64,000 nucleotides of DNA from Alopecurus myosuroides (Eukaryota; Streptophyta; Magnoliopsida; Poales; Poaceae). Position numbers and translations under genes: made by a program. Shown piece by piece: positions 12,325 through 23,810 of the stretch. The notes under the pieces were generated by a model. The model searched no databases and was not told the DNA's origin. It saw nothing but the letters and a program-made list of their open reading frames with translations. The stretch spans positions 43,062,328 through 43,126,327 of the forward strand of contig CM054063.1 in NCBI GenBank assembly GCA_028641055.1, in the 5' to 3' direction. Position 1 is the first letter of the stretch. Every line of letters begins with the position of its first letter.

Positions 12325-12800
12325 TGATGGAGGGATAATAACCCGGTAGGCCAACTCCAAGGTGTAACCCGGCCCAAAGGACGCTGCGCAGGATCCGGCT
12401 AAGGATAAAGGAACTTCTAGAAGGCCCAAGTTTGAAGGCCACGTAACCCGGTTTGTGGGTTACGATAAGGAAAGTTATGGTTTGTACGCGGTGTCCGGGT
12501 AGGATTCAGGGTGCGCCTTGGAGGGAAAGCCAAGGGGGTCCGGGTACTTTATAAGCCGGCCCCTAGGTCTAGTTTGGGGAGATCCAAGAGTTCTAGCAAT
12601 ATCACCTAATATCAAATATCCATTGTAACACGAGAGTTGAGTTATTATCCTGAGATCGGAGACTTGCCGACTTGATTGCCGGCTACCAGATCGAATATCA
12701 TCATGTTTTCCTCTGAGCTAAACCCTCTCCCAAACACTTGTGTCGTCTTGCCCCAAGATCAGTTACCCCTGGTAACGTCTGCCGTGATTATCCCACGACA
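12325..12800 (+). repeat. 3' LTR of the truncated Tat-type element
   Basis: It starts TGATGGAGGGATAATAACC after a purine-rich tract and ends ATTATCCCACGACA, giving TG...CA ends and a length of 476 bp. Sequence of element C's LTR resumes directly after it (ATTTTGTTATGAGATC, compared with 28958-28972). No second copy of this LTR exists on the left side. Confidence 0.8.
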
Positions 12801-13499
12801 ATTTTGTTATGAGATCTTCGTAGACACTTTGATCATGGTGTAAAGGTGACAGTGTGTGCACCGTGTGGTTTAGCGTGATATTTATATCTTGTGTTGGATG
12901 ACCCTATGAAATTATGGTGTTTGTCTAGTACCTTCTAGGGTGCTCATAGTGACAGCATGGGGTTAAGTAGACATGGGAATGCGACTTTGAGGAGTGCTGT
13001 TACAGCCCTACGCAATGAATTGGTGTTTGTTATTCGACCGGAGAGTGGTTCAGAGTAGCATAGTGAAGAGAGAATATTTATGCATCCAATTATATTTTCA
13101 TTGTTGAGAGTGTCCACTAGTGAAAGTAGGCCGCCTAGGCCTTGTTTCTAAGCATTGATACACCATTTACAATCAGTTATGCTACATGTTTGCTTGCTGC
13201 CATTTTTATTTCAGATTGCTATTATCACTTATACACATCCATATTTCTTGTATTTCACTCTCTCTTCGCCGAACTAGTGCACCTATACAACTGACAATTG
13301 TATTAGGTGTATTGGGGACACAAGATACTTCTTGTACCGTGATTGCAGGGTTTCTTGAGAGGGATACCTTTGACCTCTTCCTCCCCGAGTTCGATAAACC
13401 TTGGGTAATCCACTTAAGGGAAACTTGTTGTTGTTCTACAAACCTCTGCACTTGGAGGTCCAACACTGTCTAAGAGAATAGAAGTGTGCATAGACATTA
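12801..13499 (+). repeat. Element C 5' LTR, second part
   Basis: It aligns closely with 28958-29656, the end of the 3' LTR, with scattered substitutions. With 2556-3256 it rebuilds a roughly 1.4-kb LTR. It ends ...TAGACATTA just before the primer-binding site; the 3' copy ends ...TAGACATCA. Confidence 0.8.
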
Positions 13500-13509
13500 A
13501 GCTCTTTTC

Positions 13510-13524
13510 TGGCGCCGTTGCCGG
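13510..13524 (+). promoter_or_regulatory. Primer-binding site of element C
   Basis: TGGCGCCGTTGCCGG lies 10 nt after the 5' LTR. This is the tRNA-Asp-type primer site typical of Athila-lineage elements. The same motif occurs on the minus strand in composite B near 26047-26063. Confidence 0.85.
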
Positions 13525-13672
13525 AGAGGTAAGGTAAAAGGTGCTCACATCCTCGAGTGTGAGTGCTCGAAGTTATTTCCTTTAGATTCTGCAATTATAT
13601 CTTTTTGTTTCTTGTTTTTATTTTCACTAGTTAGGCTTATTATTACTTGTTGCTTGTTTTTATTTTTTACTA

Positions 13673-14287
13673 GTGGTCTTAATGGAAAACAACAAAAATA
13701 TGAGAGATCTTTATTTGCATTCTAGTAGAAATGTTATTAGCATTAATAATTTGGATACCATTATTTCTAATACTATGGAAAAGTCTAAGCTTGGGGAAGC
13801 TAGTTTTTATAATTTTTTCATTTCCCCAGCTTTAGAGGAGAAAATTTGCTCTGATGATACTTTACCTCCCATATGTGAAAAATCTAATGATGCTTGTGAA
13901 ATTTTAAATCCTCCAGCTGAAAGTGTTCCTTTTAAAATACCTATGAAAATTGTTGAACGTGTCACGAATAACTGCTATTTTGGAGATGGAACTGTCCATC
14001 CTCGTGATCATTTACTCTTTATACATGAATTATGAGAGTTGTTCAAGTGTGCAGGTATTCAAATGGTCCAAGTTAAGAGGAGGTTATTCTCTTTGTCACT
14101 TAAGGACAAAGCTAGGGAGTGGTATGAGCTACTAGATGATCCTCATCATTTGGAGTGGAAGGATCTTGAATCTCTATTTTATTTTACATTTTATTCTTCT
14201 CATGAAATGTATTTAGATAGGAATTACATTTCTAATTTTTTTGGCCTCATGATGGAGAAAGCATTTTTCAAGCTTGGGGAAGACTGA
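13673..14287 (+). pseudogene. gag: Element C gag-like frame, interrupted
   Basis: One frame runs from about 13673 to 14287 with a single internal TGA at 14033-14035, at a point where related gags usually have a Cys codon (...FIHEL-stop-ELFKCAG). The downstream half carries RLFSLSLKDKAREWYELL and DLESLFYFTFYS, the core signature of Athila-type plant gag. The C-terminal half of a normal gag and the zinc knuckle are missing; the frame shifts at about 14285 into a long unknown frame. It would have encoded the capsid precursor of a non-autonomous element. Confidence 0.75.
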
Positions 14288-14289
14288 AA

Positions 14290-16233
14290 ACATTAATACT
14301 TAAATGTCCTAACCATGAGATTCCTAAGGAAATAATTCTTACTAATTTTTATGCAAGGCTTTCAGGACATTACATGGATTATCTAGATGCATGTTCAGAG
14401 GGTTCTTTCTCAAGTAAGAAGGTTGAAGCTAAATTGGATCTTCTTGAAACAATTTAAACCAATAATGAAGGTTGGAATAACGACAAAGGTAAAGAATCGG
14501 GTATAAACTATGAGTATGTTTGCATTAAGTCTTTCGCTGAAACTGTTGATTTTCAAGAGTTTAGTGCTAAATATATTCTTGATCCTCAAATAATTATTGG
14601 TTGGTATAGATCCTTTGCTTCTTACATTAATATTCCTAAATCAAATGGGTACATGCATCATGAACCATTTAAAGACACTTGCATGAAAAATGAAATTGTT
14701 ATTAATGATTGCAATGAACATGCTCAAACTTCTGAAAGTACTATTTATTATAAGCATGTTAATTTTTGTGGAGAACTTAGACCTTGTGAAAATAATCAAA
14801 CCGAAGAAGAATATTTCATCCATCATAGGAATAAAAAAACTAGAAAGTGGGACAGAGCTTTAGATGATCTTGGTAAAAATGTCTGTGCCCTCTATCCTTT
14901 TATTTGTGAACTTTGTTGTAAAGTGGTTTATTTCAATTTTCAATGCTCAGGCTATAATAGCTATTCGAATACTGGAATTTTGTATTGTGATGCTATGATC
15001 ACTCCTAATTAGCATGATGAACTTACATTATTTTTGGGGTGTAAAGAGTTATCAAGAAAAATTTCTTTGGTAGATATGAGTGCTCTTGATATGAATAGTG
15101 TCCTGCATGGTTGTCATCATTATTGTGTTAATAATTTCCACACAAATACTTACATAAAAAATATTATGGAAGAGGAGACTTATCAAAATATGCCAGGTCT
15201 AATATTTTTTTATCTTATTAATGAAGAACAGGAATCCTCGAAAGTTCTTTCTATAGTTCCTGACAATAATCCAGGGTATGTGGAGAAGATTCCTTTCAAG
15301 CCTCTCCCTCCTATAGAGAGTAAGAAGAAGAAGAAGAAAAGGAGGAGGAGGAGGAGTAAAAGGAGAGAGCTAACGGTATCTCCCCCTAAGCATGTAGCTC
15401 CTATTATTGTTATTGATGAGTCTGAACTCGATGATTTTCTTATTCCTATTATTTATGAAAGTGATCATGATTGGGAGAAACACACTACTTCTGATATTGA
15501 AAATCTCTTTGCTACCAATTCTGAAAATGATGATAACTATTGTACTATTAGTACAATCCATGTTCCTTCCACTTATGATATAGAAAGCTCTGAGCTTGTG
15601 GATGATGTGTTTGAAAATCCTTTTGCTACTGATGATTATATTCTTGATACATCTCTTTATAGTAATAATGATTATATTGCTTATGATGATACTATGCCTC
15701 TAGTATTTGATAAATATTATGAAAGATGCTATAACATAGGCTATGATTACAATAATCCTTATGAAACTTGTCATAGTTATGGAGGTATTACATAATAACA
15801 TCTCCCTAATATACAACTTGTCTATCATGTTGGAGTTCTTTATGATGATTACAATGATAAATATGATATTTTCAGTCCACTTACTATTGAGGAGAAAATT
15901 AATTGTGATTGCAATATGCCTCCTATATTTGATGATTATGGTGATGACAATGATAATCATAGCTATTTTGTTGAATTTTCTCCCACTGCTATTAATAAGA
16001 TTCACTATGCTTATGTGGAGAGTAATAATTCTTTTATGCATGTGGCTCATGATAAGAATATCTCTTGTGATAGTTATATTGTTAATTTCATTTATGATGA
16101 TACCGAAAGTTATTATGAGAGAGGGATACATATTCCTATTCATCTAAAAAATCAAGTTTCTCCTCTTTATGTTGAAATTTCTAAAGTTGAACTTATTTTG
16201 TCTTTCTATACTAGCCACTTTGTGCTTTATTGA
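14290..16233 (+). pseudogene. Long unknown second frame of element C (Asp/Asn/Tyr-rich)
   Basis: From about 14290 to 16233 a single reading frame of some 645 codons is broken only by in-frame stops at 14455, 15010 and 15793. The product begins as a gag-like continuation (ILKCPNHEIPKEIILTNFYA). It then turns into a low-complexity acidic protein rich in Asp, Asn, Tyr and Ile, with a Lys/Arg run (ESKKKKKKRRRRRSKRRE, about 15319-15372) that could act as a nuclear localisation or RNA-binding stretch. I recognise no protease, RT or integrase motif and assign no function. Its position, directly after gag in an element without pol, is typical of non-autonomous grass gypsy elements. Confidence 0.55.
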
Positions 16234-17283
16234 CTTGTTCTTATACAAGATTCTTTTTCATAGGAAGTGAGTTAGACTTAAATTCCTTTTAAATTTGCTT
16301 CTTCATGCTCGCTTTTGCTTCAATTCATAATTCTTATGTGAGCATGTTCTCAAATTATCATGCCTAGCTAAAAGGCGTTAAAGAAAAGCACTTTTGTGAG
16401 ATAACCCATGGTTTTGTTTTTTTGCTTTGTTTTTTTTGATTTATTTGAGTCAAGGGGTTTTATACTTATGTAGTAACTCCTTTGTATCTTTATTTTCATG
16501 TTTTAGTAGTGCCAAGTAAAGTTTCTGACGAGAGTTGGAGTTGGTTTTCGGATTTCTGCGCAGGAAACAGATTTCTGCTGTCCAGCGTAAAAAATCGTGA
16601 AAAATCTAGATAGATCAGAATTACCTGAAATGTTTTTTTCTTACTCCTCGGCTAATTACGCAACTTTTGCGTTCTTTAAGTGTTTCTATTTGAGCAAGGT
16701 AAGTGCCTCAAAAAAATTCTACTTTGCTCTTTTGCGATGTAAAGTGAATATATTTGCTTTACGAAACATCAGTGGTGGTAGATAATGTTTAAAAGTATGA
16801 ATAACACTTGTGACATACATAACCCATGGATTTTTTATTGTTGCACTAACCCTCTAATGCGAATTACTGTTTGAGTATGGTGTGAAGGAAGTTTTCAAGG
16901 GTCAAGAGAAGTGGTGATATATGTGATCAAGAAGAGTTCAAGGTCAAAGCTTGTGGATGCCCCCGTGGTTCATCCGAGCATATATTTAGAAGACTTAAGG
17001 ATATAAGCTTGGGGATGTCCAATGCATCCTCTTCTTCATCAATTATCTGTTCGGTCACTTCTCGTGAAACTATAATTGTATTCGGTCACATCATATGAAA
17101 TTTACTTGGAGCGTCATTTATTTTTCATTTCGTTTTCTTTTGTTTTCTTGCCGCATTAATATCACTGGAACCTATCATACTTGTGTGGGAGAGAGACACG
17201 GTCCGTTTTCATTGATTAGAACACTATAGTTTTCATTCTTATTGTTCTGTGAGTGTTCACTTTTTTTTCTAGTACTGCGTTTA
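16234..17283 (+). other. Noncoding 3' internal region of element C, first part
   Basis: No gene. It is AT-rich and resembles, in inverted orientation, the matching region of composite B at about 23000-23800. Shared stretches include a GATTTCTGCGCAGGAAACAG-like motif near 16550 and the TATAAGCTTGGGGATGTCC stretch near 17003. Confidence 0.6.
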
Positions 17284-18832
17284 GGACATCTCCAACGGGG
17301 CTGCTCATATGCGGACCAAATTGCTGTTCGTTTTGTCTATTTGAGCAGCCGTCCGGGACCGGGTCCGGCCAGTTTTGGCCACTGCCCCCTGCGGGGCTGC
17401 TCAAATGGTGGCCACAATTCGAAATAAAGTACCAAAATGCCCTAGATATTTAGCAAAACAATATCGGCGCATGCAAAAAAGGCCACGGTTCGGCCATGCC
17501 GGCCACGGTTCAGGCCATGCCGGCCACGGTTCGGGCAAGGTTCAGACGGCCAGGTGAGGCTATGCTAGCCCAGGGCCAGAATGTACAAAAGCGATGCCGG
17601 CCGCGGGTTCGGGCTCTTGGTAGTTCCTGTGCATCCTCCTCAAATAGGCGTTGCCCTTCATCTCGGCCCCGACAATGGTGTTCTGCCCCACCTCTATCCA
17701 TGTGTCGATGTGGCACTCGTCCTCCGCCTCGGTGAACCCAACGCCCTGCTTCACGTTCCTCTTGGCCGCCTTGGCGTGCTGGGTCAGCTCGTCCATGAAC
17801 ATGGGCATGTCGTCGATGTGGGCCTCCTCGTCGTCCTGCTCGTACAGCTCGTCCCCAGCGTTGACGTAGCTCGCCTGGCCATCCTCGTTGATCATGTTTG
17901 CCATGAACCTCTTGACCTACTCCCTTGTCAGGTCCGTGGATTGCTTCTCCATGTCCTATATTTCCTCGAACAGGTTGCGGGGCATCGGGCGAACGACCGG
18001 CGGGGGACGGTGGGCGCCTTTGCTCGACGGGGCAGTCGACATGCCGGACACGAGCGTCGTGTTCAGGTCGATGGAGACCCTGGTTCGGGCCGGTGATGAG
18101 TCCTCCATGTCAGCCGAGAAGAAGGGCGGCGACGTCGGGTCACGGCCGGGCAGGTAGCCGTAGGCTGGCGCGGGAGATTCCGTCGTTGGCCGCGCGTCGA
18201 GGAGGACGCTCCGCGGCCGGGCCGCAGAGGCATTCGAGTTGCATGCCTGCGCCGAAGCCGCATTCATGGTGGGCGGCGGCGGCATGCCCAACATGATCAT
18301 GGCGGCCTGCTCCGCGGCCTGGGCGATCCTTGTCCGCTCGTCCTCCATCTGCGGCAGCGGCGCCTTCTCTTCCTTCGCCCTCCTCCTCCGGTCCGCTCTC
18401 TTCGTCGACTCCTCCTTCGTTCGCGCCTTCGCGACCGCGTCCTTGGGATTCTTCAGCTTCGGCTTCTACGGCGGGACGGAGACCCTGGTTTGGGCCGGAA
18501 CGAGTTGGTCCGTGGTCACGGAGGCGGCAGTAGCGGCAGCAGCGGCTGCTGCTGCGTTGGCCATGGCTAGGGAAGTGGAGCAGCAGGGGGTGGATGAGGC
18601 TGGAAGAGGAAAGGGAAAATGTTTGTCACTTTTGGTGTGGGCCACGACGGGGTTTCGGGACACATATTGGTGTCCCAAGTTGTTCGAATGCTGCTCAACA
18701 CTGGACCAAATTTGGTCTGGATTTGAGCATCCGGGAAAAAAAACAGACCAGCGCCGCAGGGGCCTGGTTTCGGCCCAGTCTGCTCAAATCCGGCCTGTCC
18801 GGGGCAAATGAGCAGCCCCGCAGAAGATGTCC
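17284..18832 (-). mobile_element. Non-autonomous PIF/Harbinger DNA transposon
   Basis: Terminal inverted repeats of about 26 bp begin GGACATCTCCAACGGGGC on the left and read GGACATCTTCTGCGGGGC from the right. They are flanked by a 3-bp TTA duplication (17281-17283 and 18833-18835), the standard PIF/Harbinger target. The 1549-bp element carries a decayed Myb/SANT-type ORF1 on the minus strand and no DDE transposase. It also has three copies of a roughly 22-bp repeat (GGCCACGGTTCGGCCATGCC-like) at about 17482-17545. It interrupts the 3' internal region of element C, which resumes at 18836. Confidence 0.85.
17560..18564 (-). pseudogene. PIF/Harbinger ORF1 (Myb/SANT-like), three in-frame stops
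   Basis: Starting at an ATG at 18564 (MANAAAAAAAA), one minus-strand frame runs to 17560 and is interrupted only by TAG codons at 18466-18468, 17956-17958 and 17917-17919. The C-terminal part has FTEAEDECHIDTWIEVGQ followed by GAEMKGNAYLRRMHRNYQE, the Trp- and acidic-rich pattern of the Myb/SANT-like domain of grass Harbinger ORF1 proteins. An acidic linker (DELYEQDDEEAHIDD) and a basic Lys/Arg stretch near the N terminus are also seen. ORF1 partners the transposase in moving these elements; no transposase is present here. No frameshift is needed, so decay is by stop codons alone. Confidence 0.75.
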
Positions 18833-18835
18833 TTA

Positions 18836-19629
18836 GCCCTTGTTTTCATGCATCTCTTATTCAGAGCTGTTAGTTTTAGTAGAGTTATATGAGTACTCTC
18901 ATGCTTTCTTGCTGTATCATTTAGAGAGTTTTTGTTAAAACATATTTTGTATGGTGTTTGAAGGAAATAGAAAATGCTTCGTGCGGTACATGGTATAACG
19001 AAAAAAACTTGCATATTCTTGTATATCACTAAACTGTTTCACTTGATTATTTGCTGTTGTTTTGAGATATTAATATGCTTAATGGTAAACTGGTTGGTTT
19101 AGAAGAGTAAAAACAATTAATGGTTGGTCTAGAAGCTTTAAACTGTGCCACACTCAAATAACCAGTTGATAGGATAATCGTATATGACTTCCTTTGCTAA
19201 TAGAAATCGTAATAGCTTTGGTTACGCGCTACAGTCGGGGTAGCCAATAGTGACTTGTCACTTCCATAGACCCTCTTGGAGTTATTTTCATTATGCCTTG
19301 TGAAATCATGATTTTATTTGGAATATTTTAACTTATGAGTTCTATGTTGTGGTTTTCTGGCACTTCCGCAATCCATATTTGCTATCCTCTTCGGTACTGT
19401 GCATTTCCCATTCTATCATTGAGAGTTGGTGCAAACTTCACCAGTACATCCAAAGCCCGTGGAAGAACTTTGTTCTTCTACACATAAGCTAAAAATTATC
19501 TTCCTCAAAATAGCCACCATACCTACCTTCCATGGCATTTCCATAGCCATTCCGAGATATATTGCCATACAACATCCATCATCATTATGTTACTTGTCAT
19601 GCTTCATTGTTATTTTGCATACAGCTACA
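18836..19629 (+). other. Noncoding 3' internal region of element C, second part
   Basis: Continuation of element C after the Harbinger insertion; sequence around 18850-18910 matches the inverted copy near 22800-22860. It breaks off at ...ACAGCTACA, where composite B begins. No gene is seen. Confidence 0.6.
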
Positions 19630-21177
19630 TGATTACTCACGTTGGTAGACCCCAAATGCAAGGTGTGAAGAGTGAAATAGCAAGTTTTCCCTCAGAAAAG
19701 AAACCAAGGTTGAATCGACCAGTAGGAGGACAAACAATCTTTCAAGGTTGATGCAACTGAGGTGGCAGGACGCACTACCGGTTTAGAAACAACATGGCGC
19801 CTACACAACACAATCAAATTACTTTGCCCCAATGTAGCAGTGAGGTTGTCAATCTCACTGGTTTTGCTGAACACAAAGGGATTAAACGTATGTGTGGAAA
19901 TAGTAGGAAGAGAATAGGAAAAGTATGAAAGCACTAGGTGTTTATCAGTATGAGGAAAAAGGACCGGGGTCCATAGTTTACTAGTGGTGTCTCTCCGTGA
20001 AAGATAAATAACATGTGTTGTGAACAAATTACAGTTGGGCAATTGACAGAAATGAAGGCTGCACCGTAGTGCTTATGAAAGACAAAAATATTACTATGTG
20101 ATTCATGCGGACATTACAACAAAATACATAGACCTTTATCCAAAAGTATCTATGACTAATAATCCACCCTCCAAATATCATCCGAACAAACGTTGGGTAT
20201 TAAGTTGCAAGCAACAGATGATTGCAGTAAGCAAAGTGTGTAATGTAAACAATAACATCATCCTTAGACAAAGCAGTGTTCTTTTCTCCCTAATGGAAAG
20301 AGCAGATCCTCAATACGTCACGTTTCTGTCACTCGAGCACAGATGCAAAGGAGGCATGAACCCACTATCGAGCATAAATACTCCACCTTGGAGTTACTAG
20401 CATCTACTTGGCCAGAGCATCTACTAACAACGGAGAGCATGCAAGATCATAAATAACATATGCATGAAGATAACATGATAGATTGATAATCAAAATACAT
20501 AGCATTCAACATTCATCAGATACCAGCAAACACAACATGTAGCATTACATAAAGATGATCTTGATCATGTTAGGCATCTCACAAGATCTAAACATGAGGT
20601 ACAAAGTGGAGAGAACAACCATCATGCTACTGCTATGGACCCGTAGTCCAGGGATGAACTAGTCACGCATCACTTCGGAGATGAATTTCCCTCCCGGCAG
20701 CGTTCCTGGGAGAGCTCTAGAGCCCTTCTGATCTCAGGGTGATGATGACGGCGGCCTCCGGTGTTTTTCGGGAAAAGTGGGATCTATTTAGGATTTACGC
20801 CTCAGGGGATTAAATAGGCGAAAGGGCAAAGGCGGTGGAGGCCTAGGGGCCCCACAACACCCCCTGGAGGGGGGGCCGCGCCACCCTATGGTGTGGGCCC
20901 CCTAAGGCCCCCCTCCAGGTCTCTTCGAGACTCCGTGGAACCTCCGTGATTTCTAAGCCTTCCGGGCTTCGAATTTTCCAATTCAAAGAATATTTCCAGA
21001 ACAACTTTTCTGTAACTAAAAACAACAGAAAACAGGGAACTGGCTCTGTGACTTCTTGTCAATAGGTTAGTCGGTAATATCGATAAAAATGACATAAAGT
21101 GTATAGCAAACATGTGGGAAATAACATGGAAACAATCATGGAACATCAAAAATTAGGGATGCGTTTATGACGTATCA
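19630..21177 (-). repeat. Composite B 3' LTR
   Basis: On the minus strand it runs from TGATACGTCATAAACGC (21177) to GTGAGTAATCA (19630), 1548 bp. It follows a polypurine-like AACTAAGCTTGGGGATAT and resembles the D LTR and the solo LTR at 58032-59598. Confidence 0.8.
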
Positions 21178-23810
21178 ATATCCCCAAGCTTAGTTCCTAC
21201 TCGTCCTCGATTAGGTAAACGATAAAAACAAATAATTTCTGAGGTGACATGCTACTAACATAAACTTGATCATCATAATGTAAAATCATATGTAAGCTGA
21301 GATCATAGAACCTAAACAGAAACATGATAAATGGAACATTAATAATAAAGCATATCAATTACTTTGTATCATGAGAAGTAACTCAAATAAAAGATCATGG
21401 ATAACAATGCAAGGAAAGATATATGTTTGTTTCAAGTATAGAGAAAGCATGGCACACTGGTATTTCACTAGTCCTTAAGAGTGGGACAAAACATAAATGC
21501 CAGGACACCTTTAAAGTTCATGAGGAAGACTAGAACATATAATTAGAGAACAAGCAGTAACAATCATGAATCAATTAATAATGTTTCTAGGACAAATGCA
21601 CATAAAACTCAGAATGGAAAAAATGCTCTCTCACCTGTGCATAAAGTTAGAAGATGGAGACTCAACATAAAAGTAAAATAAATTCCCTTCGCAGAGGGAA
21701 GCATGGATCACTCATGTGCTAAAGCTTTTATTTATTAATACAGGCATTAAAAGTTTGACACTCCTCCCATCCATCTTACATAAACCATGGCTAACTGAAT
21801 CCTCGGGTGCCTGCCAACAATCACATACCATGGAGGAGTGTCTATATTTTGGGAGATGTATGCTAATGTCAATGAATGGTAAACAGAAAATATAGTACGT
21901 CACAAGCCAACTAGATTTCACAAGATTGGCTCCCATAGAAAGGACGCAAATGGTGTAGAAGGTCATCCATCTTTCTCTTTTGTTTACACAATTATGCTTT
22001 GACTGATAAATCAGGGGCAAAAATAGTGAAGAGATTTTGTGTGTATTAATTTGGGGCCGGGCACCCCGCTGCTAGCTCTTCTATCAATTGGATAAGCGGA
22101 TGAATCCACTAGTCCAGGGTGTGAAATCCAATCAACAAGTGAGATAAAGATTCTCTATTACTGGTATCATGAGCAAAAACAGGAACACAAAGAAGGAATA
22201 ATTTTGAAGGTTTTAAAGGTAACACATGAGCAATTTACTTGGAGTGGCAGTTAAATACCACATGTAGGTAGGTATGGTGGACACAATGGGAAAACGTTTG
22301 GTTTAGGGAGTTGGATGCACGAGTAGAATTCCATACTCAGTACAGGTGGAGGCTAGCAAAAGACTTGGAGCGACAAATCAAGAGAGCATAAGAGCCATAA
22401 TCATGCACAGCGACATAAGCATCATTAATTAAAGCATAATTGGTATCACAAGTTCAAAAACTAAGTGGTCATGGAGTCTATTCGTGACTGGTTTGTAGTC
22501 ATAAACATGGTGTGAGCATGCGCCAAGTCAACCAAATAAAACATTCGAAAGAGAATACCATAAAATTATGCTTTACTATGACAAGAACAACTCATGAATC
22601 TTTCAATGACATATTAAACACTCCGAGCTATTTGAGGCTATTCATGCTAATAAATTACAACAAGGTTTTAAAACTAGCCACGGTCTATACAAGCTTCTAC
22701 TTGCACTGTTATAAATTCTACTTCAAGCGGCAGTTTCTTTCCCCAACAAGCACACTACAAGATATGTTTTAACAAATATATTATTTATGATACAGAAAGA
22801 AAACATGAGAGTACTCACATAACACTACTAAAACTAACAGCTCTGATAAGAGATGCATGCAAAACAGGAGCTAAGCAAATGCATCAGCCAGACAAAGATT
22901 AAGAATACAATGTATTCCCATGAAAAAGCAGAGCGTGTCACACTCCAATAAAAGAAATATGGGGTCCAACCAAGATTATTGAAAAACTAAAAACAAAATG
23001 AAAGAAAAAATAAAATACGCTCCAAGTAAAGCACATAAGATGTGACCGAATAAAAATATAGTTTCACTAGAAGTGACTTGATAATTTGTCGATGAACAAG
23101 GGGATGCCTTGGGATGTACCACCGGGGAATCCCCAAGCTTAGGCTCTTCACTCTTCTTGATCACGTCATATCATCCTCTTCTTTTGACCCTTGAAAACTT
23201 CCTTCACACCAAACTTCTCATAATCTTTATTAGCAACGTTATTGCAATCGAAATAAGAAATTCACATGGTTCAGTTTCAACACAAGAATAACACTCAAAA
23301 ATACATTAGATACAATCAAAGCTTCTTTTCAAACTCTTTTTATCAAAAGAACACCAAAAGAAAGAGATTAAGATGCAAATGCAATTATTGGCAGAATTTT
23401 GTCACAACAGGACAGCAGGTAAAGATAATTTTTTTTAGAAAATATTTTGTTGCTCAAATAAAAAAGTGGTCAACTAAGAAAATTTACTTATATATCCCAG
23501 GATTACGCACAAAAAGGCTCAGGTCATTTTGAATTTTCTGTGATTTTATACAATTTTAACAGTGGACAGCAGAAATCTTTTCCCTCGCAGAAATCTGAAA
23601 TATAGTCTTAACTTTCCACTAGAGCCTTTACTTGGCTAAAAAAAACACAAAATAAAAGATACATAGGGGTTTCTAAGGCAATAGAAAACACCCAGGTGCA
23701 AAGCACACAAAAGAAAACAAAGGAAAACAGGTTGAAAACAGAGAAATAAAATGGGTTGTCTCCCGGTAGCGTTTTTCTTTAAAGCCTTTCAGCTAGGCAT
23801 AGAAAGCAAC
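21178..23810 (-). other. Noncoding 3' internal region of composite B
   Basis: No gene. It is homologous to the internal end of element D (1-1162) and partly to element C (16240-19400). It holds the usual long untranslated stretch of non-autonomous Athila elements and ends at the polypurine tract near 21178-21195. Confidence 0.65.

Larger units (their letters stand above)
3257..12800 (+). mobile_element. Tat-type Ty3/gypsy element, 5' LTR and most of pol missing
   Basis: In order: gag (plus), protease (plus), a stub of reverse transcriptase (plus), a noncoding stretch, a multi-exon antisense gene with a plant Transposase_28 / 'putative gypsy type transposon' domain (minus), a long leader, then a 476-bp 3' LTR. 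An extra ORF between pol and 3' LTR is a known trait of the Tat lineage. There is no 5' LTR: the left edge joins element C LTR sequence directly, and about 17 bp of C LTR present at 28942-28958 is missing across the join. This indicates a deletion that removed the 5' LTR and a little host sequence. Confidence 0.8.

Noticed and set aside
2556..12800. Reading the 2556 LTR and the 12325 LTR as a pair
   Set aside because: They are unrelated in sequence and length; the 12325 LTR belongs to the nested Tat element.
15700..16147. Ile/Met-rich ORFs on both strands suggesting a membrane protein
   Set aside because: They are off-frame shadows of the Asp/Asn/Tyr-rich frame, whose GAT/AAT/TAT codons read as hydrophobic residues in other frames.
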